Shown here: positions 50,995-57,519 of the stretch, one piece after another | Numbering within the stretch: position 1 is the first letter of the stretch | Layout of the letters: every line of letters begins with the position of its first letter | Origin: CAIKZJ01 sp964626015 | GTDB taxonomy: Bacteria; Bacteroidota; Ignavibacteria; Tepidaquicellales; Tepidaquicellaceae | Reading direction: 5' to 3' | Length of the DNA: 57,519 nt | Assembly: GCA_964626015.1 (NCBI GenBank) | Contig: CAZVCC010000014.1 | Location: forward strand, 1-57,519 | The notes under the pieces: generated by a model | Database searches by the model: none | Seen by the model: the letters and a program-made list of their open reading frames with translations, nothing else | Told to the model about the DNA's origin: nothing | Position numbers and translations under genes: made by a program

Positions 50995-53823
50995 CTATTT
51001 GACAACCACCATCTTTTTCGTTCCAACGAATTCATTGCCGGAGAACCCGGCAATAATCGTGTAAAAATATACTCCACTTGAAAGACCTGATGCATCAAAC
51101 CCTACCGTATAAAATCCCGCAGTCCTTTTTTCGTTTACAATTGTCCTGACCTCCCTGCCCGATACATCATAAAGTTTTATCATTACCTTGCTGTCTCGCG
51201 GTAATTGAAAGTCTATCTTTGTTGTAGGGTTAAACGGATTCGGATAGTTCTGACTTAATTCATATTTATTTGGCACCCCTATCACTACCGCATTCGAAAG
51301 ATTGTGATATTCGTAGTTTCCGTTGTAATCAACCTGCTTTAGTCTGTAATTGTATGTACCTGTATTAACTCCTTTATCCGCAAAAGTATAATTCCTGATT
51401 TCATTTGAATTTCCCGAACCGGTAACTTTGCTGATCATATTCCAGTTTTCATCAGAAGTGTTTTTTCTTTCAACATTAAAGTGAGAGTTGTTCTGCTCTG
51501 AATATGTAGCCCATTTTAAATTAACATCTCTCCAGTTTACTGTTGAATTAAATGATGCTAATTGTACCGGCAATGGATTGTCCGTATCTTTTCTTTTCCA
51601 AATACCCCTCCCGTATGTACAAACAATAATGTATAGATCGTTATTATTCTCATACCATTTCATCTCGGTTACAATAGCTGTTTGCGTCATACCGTCGTTC
51701 CATTTAAACCAGTTAGAACCGCCATTTGTTGTCTTATAACACCCCATCTCAGTACCAAGATAATAAACTCCGGCATCAATTGGATGTAAAACAAGGTCAC
51801 CCATCGGAACATTTGGTAGATTCCCTGAAATATTTGTCCACTGAACACCTTTGTCTGTTGTAATAAACACTTTGTTCCCTTCTGAAAATCCGTTTATCAA
51901 GGCAATAGCAATATTTTCATTTGTAGGATGCATGGAAACACCACGTATAGAAATATTATCTGGAATTCCGTTCGTTCTTTCTGTAAAGTTTCCGTTATCC
52001 ACTTTTACCTTTAATCTTTCTGGGTTTGTATTATTATCAAGACACAAATAGATTACTTTTGTATTATCCGGTAAATAGTCTCTCACTGAAAAATTTGCAA
52101 TCGGAAAAGCAAAAGCAGATGCATTCACCTGTGTCCAACTCCCGCCGTCAAGAGATGAATAAAAGTTACTGCCTGAATAAGTATAAACAACTATAGGTGC
52201 AATATTATTAGTTCTTATTTTAGGTGCCCAGTTATCTCCAGCACCAAGACCTGTATTGAAACTTGACCAGTTCTGCCCGGAATTCGTTGACTTACTTCTT
52301 TGAAAAAGTAATCCTCCACCGTATGCTCCGATAGTACCGTAGACATTCGCGGAGTTTATTGGGTCAATTGCCATCCCTCCCCCATCTGCTGCACCAATTA
52401 CTGTATATTTCCACGTTATTCCTCCGTCAGTTGTTCCCGTGTATGCATTGTCTTGCGAACCACCCCAGATAATATTATTATTACTCGTTCCTACATCAAA
52501 ATTATAATATTCGGTAATAGGCCATTTGTTACGATAAGACGAAAAATTATAAACATCTTTGTAAGGTGAAAATGATGTCCCTCCGTCATGACCTATTGCA
52601 ACTGAATTTCCAAGACTATCCCAGGCAATTGAATGTATATCTACATGAATACTTGATTCATCCTGGTCAGTAATCTTATACCATGTTTGTCCTCCATTTA
52701 AAGTTAGCCATAGCCACAATCCGCCGGCAACTATTGTCTGACTGCTGGACGGACATACACCTATAACACCTGTAGCACTTGTACCGCCACCTCCCAATAT
52801 GTCTTCAGTTGGGGTTATTGCAGTCCAGTTTTCTCCATAATTTGTTGTTTTATAAACACCAAGTACTTGATTTGAAGGCGAGTACTTTGCTATCAAGGCA
52901 TATGCAAACATTGGTGCAGACGCTGCAATTGATACTACTGATTTCCCGAGATTATTTACTGGAAGTCCATTATTTTCTAATCGAGTCCAGTTTAAACCCC
53001 CGTTTGTTGATTTATAAATTCCTCCGATTGCACCTATGTTCGGGTGGTCTCTTCTTCCAAGATACATGAAATCTATGTTCTGGGGATTAATACAAATATC
53101 CGTTACATCATATTCCATTACTCTTGTCCATGTTAGCCCTGCATCGGTAGACCTGTAATACCCTGTTTTAGTAGCGGCATGTACTACGTTTTGGCTGCCC
53201 GGACTGAAACGAATCTTATAACAATGGTCTGTTGGTGGATCTATAGTAATATTTGTCCAGTTATTTCCTCCGTTTGTCGTCCTCCATATGCCTGTGTTTA
53301 AAATATTTTGTGTTGAGGCGGTTCCTGCCACAATTAAACTTCGATTTCCAGGTTGTATATCAAATGTGGAGATAGAAGGGCTAAGCACTCCCTCACTAAT
53401 AAACACGGGTAGGTTATCTGTTGTTTTCCACATCCCGCCGGATGATGCACCTATTATCATACTTGAATCTGTAAAAAGCTTAATATCAAGAACTCTGCCC
53501 GTCCAGAGTACGTTTGTATATGTCATACTGCCCCATGGTCCAAGTAAATTCCAGTTTTCTGCATTCGGAAAATCATTTTGTTCAGAAGGCATGTTTTGCA
53601 CTTCATCCCACATTTTTTTAATTTGACCCGGTTCAAGCATAGAACCTAAAGGTTCATGCCAGCGTTTAAAATATTTCTCTTTAGAATCTGTGCCTTTTAC
53701 TTTTATTAATGCTGGTTGAATATCTCTGTCGAAATCAGAATTATTTTTGCTCATAAGCAATATAACGACTATGACTATATTCAAAATAAAAAGCATGACA
53801 GGGAATTTCGAAAAAGTATTCAT
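50995..53823 (-). CDS. Large sortilin/BNR-like T9SS protein, paralogue A
   Basis: A 942-residue exported protein with an N-terminal membrane/signal segment (FPVMLFILNIVIVVILL). A long double propeller of VPS10/BNR-type repeats follows, with many TTNGGxxW and SSGGMWKTT motifs (about 90-700). Next come a fibronectin-like domain containing VQLASFNSTVNWRDVNLKW and a T9SS sorting domain (NYPNPFNPTTKI, KLYDVSGREVRTI). The frame reaches 53877 by a TTG, but the ATG at 53823 begins the signal. It is a tandem paralogue of the next gene. The region encoding the fibronectin-like domain is nearly identical between them. Confidence 0.9.
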   Translation of the reverse strand: MNTFSKFPVMLFILNIVIVVILLMSKNNSDFDRDIQPALIKVKGTDSKEKYFKRWHEPLGSMLEPGQIKKMWDEVQNMPSEQNDFPNAENWNLLGPWGSMTYTNVLWTGRVLDIKLFTDSSMIIGASSGGMWKTTDNLPVFISEGVLSPSISTFDIQPGNRSLIVAGTASTQNILNTGIWRTTNGGNNWTNITIDPPTDHCYKIRFSPGSQNVVHAATKTGYYRSTDAGLTWTRVMEYDVTDICINPQNIDFMYLGRRDHPNIGAIGGIYKSTNGGLNWTRLENNGLPVNNLGKSVVSIAASAPMFAYALIAKYSPSNQVLGVYKTTNYGENWTAITPTEDILGGGGTSATGVIGVCPSSSQTIVAGGLWLWLTLNGGQTWYKITDQDESSIHVDIHSIAWDSLGNSVAIGHDGGTSFSPYKDVYNFSSYRNKWPITEYYNFDVGTSNNNIIWGGSQDNAYTGTTDGGITWKYTVIGAADGGGMAIDPINSANVYGTIGAYGGGLLFQRSKSTNSGQNWSSFNTGLGAGDNWAPKIRTNNIAPIVVYTYSGSNFYSSLDGGSWTQVNASAFAFPIANFSVRDYLPDNTKVIYLCLDNNTNPERLKVKVDNGNFTERTNGIPDNISIRGVSMHPTNENIAIALINGFSEGNKVFITTDKGVQWTNISGNLPNVPMGDLVLHPIDAGVYYLGTEMGCYKTTNGGSNWFKWNDGMTQTAIVTEMKWYENNNDLYIIVCTYGRGIWKRKDTDNPLPVQLASFNSTVNWRDVNLKWATYSEQNNSHFNVERKNTSDENWNMISKVTGSGNSNEIRNYTFADKGVNTGTYNYRLKQVDYNGNYEYHNLSNAVVIGVPNKYELSQNYPNPFNPTTKIDFQLPRDSKVMIKLYDVSGREVRTIVNEKRTAGFYTVGFDASGLSSGVYFYTIIAGFSGNEFVGTKKMVVVK
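51200..51595. repeat. 396-bp near-identical tract, copy A
   Basis: Matches 54118-54513 over 396 bases with four mismatches and no gaps, by reading the two stretches side by side. It covers the fibronectin-like domain and the first part of the T9SS sorting domain of the two paralogues. Sequence on either side diverges at once. Confidence 0.85.
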
Positions 53824-53909
53824 AGTACTTAAATTAAAATAATTAATAATTAATCTCCTCCGTTTTATTAATTCCAAAAATTAGAAGCGGAGAAGCTTTG
53901 TTTAAACTT

Positions 53910-56771
53910 TTATCTAATAAGAATCATTTTCTTCGTAATAGTATTCTTCTTGCCTCCCGCTTCTGTCATGAATCTATAGAAATACGTTCCGCTCGAAAAT
54001 GAACTACCGTTAAATTCAACTGTATAATATCCCGCTGTATGTTGTTCATTATTTAAAAGTGTCTTAACATCGCGTCCAGTCACATCGTATAAAATCAATG
54101 TCACCCTTCCGTCAATAGGTAATTGAAAGTCTATCTTTGTTGTAGGGTTAAACGGATTCGGGTAGTTCTGACTTAATTCATATTTATTTGGCACCCCTAT
54201 CACAACCGCATTCGAAAGATTGTGATATTCGTAGTTTCCGCTATAATCAACCTGCTTTAGTCTGTAATTGTATGTACCTGTATTAACTCCTTTATCCGCA
54301 AAAGTATAATTCCTGATTTCATTTGAATTTCCCGAACCGGTAACTTTGCTGATCATATTCCAGTTTTCATCAGAAGTGTTTTTTCTTTCAACATTAAAGT
54401 GAGAGTTGTTCTGCTCTGAATATGTAGCCCATTTTAAATTAACATCTCTCCAGTTTACTGTTGAATTAAATGATGCTAATTGTACCGGCAATGGATTGTC
54501 CGTATCTTTTCTTGTCCAGATACTATTCCCGTATGTAGAAGCTATTATGTATAATTCACCGTTCTTAATGAATGATTTCATTTCAGTAACAATTACAGCC
54601 TCGGGAACACCGCTGTTCCACCTGAACCAGTTTGTACCCCCATTCGTCGTTTTCATAAATCCCATCTCACTTCCAAAATATAAAACATCATTTAACGTCG
54701 GATGAACCACTAAATCACCCGCTGGAACATTCGGCAAATCTCCTGTATTATTCGTCCAGTTCAAACCCTGATTTGTTGTTTTATAAACTTTCTTGCCGTC
54801 CTGAAGCCCGTTCATTACTGCGTATGCAGTATTTTCGTCTGTCGGGTGCAAAGTAACCGTCCTTACAGATATTCCATCCGGCAACTCTGCTGAGCGATCC
54901 TCGAATAATCCGCCTCCCGATTGAAATTGAAGCTGATGTCCTGTCTGTGAAGAATTCAGACATACATATATTACAGGGTCTGAACTAACACCGTATTTCT
55001 TCAACGTGAAATTCGTAATAGTTACATTAAATGCTGATGAGTTGCGTTTTATCCAGTTTGTACCTTTATTAGTCGAATAGTATAGATATTTATCAGCATT
55101 GGCAAATATTGTTAATAGCGTACTGTTGTCTGTCCTTATCTTTGTATAAAACTGCTGTGAGGGATCGATTCCGCTGTTTATCTGTGTCCAGTCCGTACCG
55201 AAATTTGTTGAATAAAATCTTCCGAATAACCAGCTTCCTCCTAGCGCTCCTAGCGTACCGTAAATTTCATTTGGGTTTGCAGGATCAATTGCCGCACCGC
55301 CGCCGTCAGCACCTCCATTAAATATATATTTCCATGTCGTTCCGTAATTTGTCGTTCCTGTAAAAGCATTATCTCTCGACCCACCGAAAATATAATCCGG
55401 ATTGCTCCCGCAAACATCAAAATTTACGTATTGTGTAATCGGGAAAACATTTTTATTTGTATTGTATGTCACTCCATTATCAGTTGAATTTGATATACCG
55501 CCGTCGTGTCCTATCCAGACTGAATTACCAGAGTTCTCCCAGATTATAGAATGAAAATCTACATGAATCTTTGCGTTGATATCATTAAAATAATTTATTT
55601 CACTCCAGTTCTGACCGCCGTTTGATGTTCGCCATAGCCATATACCGCCTGCAAGACAAATGTTTGGGTCTGTCGGGCATACTCCGAGTGCCCCTAAATA
55701 CCAGCCAAGCCCGTCCAATATATCGCTTGGCGGTGATACATTAATCCAGTTACTACCTGCATTTGTAGTTTTGTATATACCATACAATACATCCGTATCA
55801 TATTTTGAAATCAGGCAGTACATATTATCAGGATGTTGCACTGAGATTGATATTAATGTCTTGCCTACGTTCGATGTTGGTATGCCCCCGCTTGTCTGCC
55901 GCGTCCATGTGGCACCTGCATCTAATGATTTATAAAGACCGCCAAGCCCATTGCCATTATCCCATCTGCCTAAATATATAACATTCGGGTCTGTCGGATG
56001 AAATGCTATATCTGTAACTGCATTATTCGGTAAAACCTGCGTCCAGCTTTGCCCGCCGTCATTTGAACGGAAATACCCCATACTCGTGCCTGCATGAACC
56101 AATGTCGGAATAAGCGGGCTGTACCTTATTAAATGAAAATGCTGAGGTGTACTCGCTCCCATCGATATAGCCGTCCAGTTCAATCCTCCGTTTTCTGTTC
56201 TGTATAATCCCGTACCTCCCCTTACATAATCCTCACCCGTTCCTAAAAGTATAATACTTGGATCTCCCGGCTGAACATCAAATGACGATGCAACGGAAGT
56301 GTTAAGCATACTGCTTAAATGTGTTGTTTGCGAATTATTAACTTCCCACAATCCGCCCGATGCTGCTCCAACCATCACCTTGCCGGAAGTACCGACATTA
56401 ACATCTAATACTCTGCCAGTAAATACACTATTCCTATCAGTTAAGCTTCCATAAGGACCGATGTTCTGCCAATCAGGTGATGAGTTGTCAACTTCTTTCG
56501 GCATTCTTTGAATATTTTTACATATAGATGAAAGCTTATTCAACTCTAAGTTTGCACCATCCGGATAATGCCATTGCTCAAAGTACCATTTTTCAAACCC
56601 GGGAGCTCCCCTTTCTCTGGAATGCTTGTCTCTGTGGTAACCTGTTATTTCAGTACTATTTCTGTTTGAGCTCTGGAAGAACTGTTTAACAAAAATATCC
56701 CCTAATAAAACAAAAACGACAATCAATATTAGGCATATTGAAAAAGTCCCCAATATTAATTTTTTAAACAT
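53910..56771 (-). CDS. Large sortilin/BNR-like T9SS protein, paralogue B
   Basis: A 953-residue exported protein of the same plan as its neighbour: signal segment (LILGTFSICLILIVVFVLL), EQWHYPDGANLELNKL, a double propeller with repeats such as ASSGGLWEV, TENGGLNW, SNDGGQSW, SLDAGATW, TTNAGSNW and TSNGGQNW, a fibronectin-like domain, and a T9SS sorting domain (NYPNPFNPTTKI, ILYDVTGRDVKTL). The two genes lie in tandem on the minus strand, 86 bases apart. The propeller parts differ markedly while the tract 54118-54513 is almost identical. Such proteins are displayed or secreted; enzymatic activity is not evident. Confidence 0.9.
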   Translation of the reverse strand: MFKKLILGTFSICLILIVVFVLLGDIFVKQFFQSSNRNSTEITGYHRDKHSRERGAPGFEKWYFEQWHYPDGANLELNKLSSICKNIQRMPKEVDNSSPDWQNIGPYGSLTDRNSVFTGRVLDVNVGTSGKVMVGAASGGLWEVNNSQTTHLSSMLNTSVASSFDVQPGDPSIILLGTGEDYVRGGTGLYRTENGGLNWTAISMGASTPQHFHLIRYSPLIPTLVHAGTSMGYFRSNDGGQSWTQVLPNNAVTDIAFHPTDPNVIYLGRWDNGNGLGGLYKSLDAGATWTRQTSGGIPTSNVGKTLISISVQHPDNMYCLISKYDTDVLYGIYKTTNAGSNWINVSPPSDILDGLGWYLGALGVCPTDPNICLAGGIWLWRTSNGGQNWSEINYFNDINAKIHVDFHSIIWENSGNSVWIGHDGGISNSTDNGVTYNTNKNVFPITQYVNFDVCGSNPDYIFGGSRDNAFTGTTNYGTTWKYIFNGGADGGGAAIDPANPNEIYGTLGALGGSWLFGRFYSTNFGTDWTQINSGIDPSQQFYTKIRTDNSTLLTIFANADKYLYYSTNKGTNWIKRNSSAFNVTITNFTLKKYGVSSDPVIYVCLNSSQTGHQLQFQSGGGLFEDRSAELPDGISVRTVTLHPTDENTAYAVMNGLQDGKKVYKTTNQGLNWTNNTGDLPNVPAGDLVVHPTLNDVLYFGSEMGFMKTTNGGTNWFRWNSGVPEAVIVTEMKSFIKNGELYIIASTYGNSIWTRKDTDNPLPVQLASFNSTVNWRDVNLKWATYSEQNNSHFNVERKNTSDENWNMISKVTGSGNSNEIRNYTFADKGVNTGTYNYRLKQVDYSGNYEYHNLSNAVVIGVPNKYELSQNYPNPFNPTTKIDFQLPIDGRVTLILYDVTGRDVKTLLNNEQHTAGYYTVEFNGSSFSSGTYFYRFMTEAGGKKNTITKKMILIR
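54118..54513. repeat. 396-bp near-identical tract, copy B
   Basis: Partner of 51200-51595; see that entry. Only one of the four differences changes an amino acid (Asn to Ser in YNGNYEY/YSGNYEY). Confidence 0.85.
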
Positions 56772-57236
56772 AACGAATATTTATTCATTAATGAAAATTA
56801 ATATTATTAATTATATTTATAATTGTCAATAGAAATATTATATTTTAAAAATTAATGATTTGATGATTCTACATCAAATATTCAATAATGTATTTCCCAT
56901 TTTCTTTTGTATATAGTGTGAGATTACTTTAAATCCCATTAAAACCTTTAATCTTTAATTTTTTATTTTTGTAAATCAAGATATATGATAGCACTGTTGT
57001 TTTTAATATTTTATAATTTCTTTACCTATCGTCTATTTTCTCCTTACAAATATCTTAAAATGTTGTACAATTCCGTTCATAAAAAATATTATTCCTTACT
57101 CGAATTTTATTCCATTTTTCAATGTTATAATTATGAGTAAATTAGTTAGATAAATATAAAAAATACGAAAATCAGGCTTTTTAATTTACCTACACCTCAA
57201 TTATCATATCCTAATATTCTGTAATAACAGCCATTA

Positions 57237-57302
57237 ACCATCATAACACATTAATCACACGCTAATCATACGTTAATATTACGTTTATTTAACGTTCATA
57301 TT
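57237..57302 (+). promoter_or_regulatory. Six-unit 11-bp tandem array with LytTR-like half-sites
   Basis: Six consecutive 11-base units begin at 57237, 57248, 57259, 57270, 57281 and 57292. In all of them positions 1, 2, 5, 7 and 8 read A, C, T, A, T. The last three contain ACGTT. With the preceding base they read TACGTTAAT (57269), TACGTTTAT (57280) and AACGTTCAT (57291), each a full match to the LytTR consensus. The first and third are 22 bases apart, a LytTR spacing. It resembles a helically phased operator. Confidence 0.6.
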
Positions 57303-57390
57303 TGCCTTATACTGGTATAAACTTGGCTGAACTTGTTAAGATGCAATAGCTTGGCTTGGCAGCAAATAGTATTGTTATATCTTTAAGAAA

Positions 57391-57450
57391 TGCTTGAAAA
57401 AATATAGATATGCTTGAAAATGTTACCCTGCCGTCAAGGACAGGGTAACA
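57391..57450. repeat. Direct repeat plus perfect 10-bp hairpin
   Basis: TGCTTGAAAA occurs at 57391-57400 and 57411-57420, exactly 20 bases apart. Directly after it, TGTTACCCTG (57421-57430) and CAGGGTAACA (57441-57450) form a perfect 10-bp stem with a 10-base loop. No T run follows. Confidence 0.6.
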
Positions 57451-57519
57451 CATATTCATGGACTTATTTCCTGTTTTAAGCGATGGGACACCCTAGAAAT
57501 ATTGGTTTATGATTTTTAT

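Larger units (their letters stand above)
56772..57519. other. Gene-free right end with phased repeats and hairpin
   Basis: No gene is supported in these 748 bases. About 56772-57220 is plain AT-rich DNA. The 11-bp tandem array (57237-57302) and the hairpin with direct repeats (57391-57450) are given separately. This is probably the long upstream region of a gene beyond the window. Confidence 0.6.

Noticed and set aside
51488..51739. Antisense open frames inside the large T9SS genes
   Set aside because: The same antisense frame appears in both paralogues only because the coding tract is nearly identical; the sense strand carries clear protein domains.

Overview
The window looks like a chromosomal segment from an AT-rich, Gram-negative bacterium of the Bacteroidota/Chlorobiota/Ignavibacteriota superphylum, most likely an Ignavibacteria-type lineage. 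The evidence is six large secreted proteins ending in a type IX secretion (T9SS) sorting domain with the YPNPFN hallmark, many lipoproteins, a glgA next to a DUF4270-like lipoprotein, rarely visible Shine-Dalgarno sequences, several TTG/GTG starts, and two promoters that fit the Bacteroidota form TTG-N19/20-TAnnTTTG. The placement is inference from gene content; no rRNA or tRNA gene was seen.

Layout. 1-490: degenerate tandem repeats. 491-2139 (+): pyrD and a rhomboid protease. 5076-2136 (-): a five-gene envelope operon with an ECF sigma factor and a putative anti-sigma membrane protein. 9074-5206 (-): two D-Ala-D-Ala-ligase-like ATP-grasp enzymes, a GNAT acetyltransferase and a lysine 2,3-aminomutase, an apparent small-molecule pathway with its own promoter and terminator. 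9292-9804 (+): a thioredoxin lipoprotein. 12476-9884 (-): two glycosyltransferases and an FkbM methyltransferase. 13285-16864 (+): LemA, a nucleotidyltransferase/phosphomannomutase-like fusion and a PTS IIA protein. 22104-17119 (-): two T9SS cargo proteins separated by a strongly folded intergenic element. 22105-24404: a repeat-rich zone around methylmalonyl-CoA epimerase. 24405-28573 (+): DUF47/PiT phosphate uptake, an SDR, a META lipoprotein and a TPR protein. 30144-28622 (-): rhodanese, MauE and DUF1573. Then ruvB, a T9SS protein, a flippase, VanZ and gmd.

46600-37254 (-): a compact nine-gene run, glgA, gmhB-like, DUF4270-like, outer-membrane barrel, rpiB, glyA, tatC, polyprenyl synthase, and an unusual fusion of a YpsA-like (SLOG) domain to an eIF2B/ribose-bisphosphate-isomerase-like domain. 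47579-46830 (-): an orphan LytTR response regulator divergent from a DUF2589 gene and a partner gene (47967-49155, +). The gap between them carries three 9-bp LytTR-type sites at exact 21-bp spacing. The right end holds three more T9SS proteins. Two are paralogues sharing a 396-bp tract with four mismatches, suggesting recent gene conversion. The last 750 bases are non-coding and contain an 11-bp-phased tandem array whose last three units match the LytTR half-site, plus a perfect 10-bp hairpin.

The best candidates for undescribed biology are the ATP-grasp/GNAT/KamA operon, the YpsA-eIF2B fusion, and the LytTR-DUF2589 unit with its phased operators.
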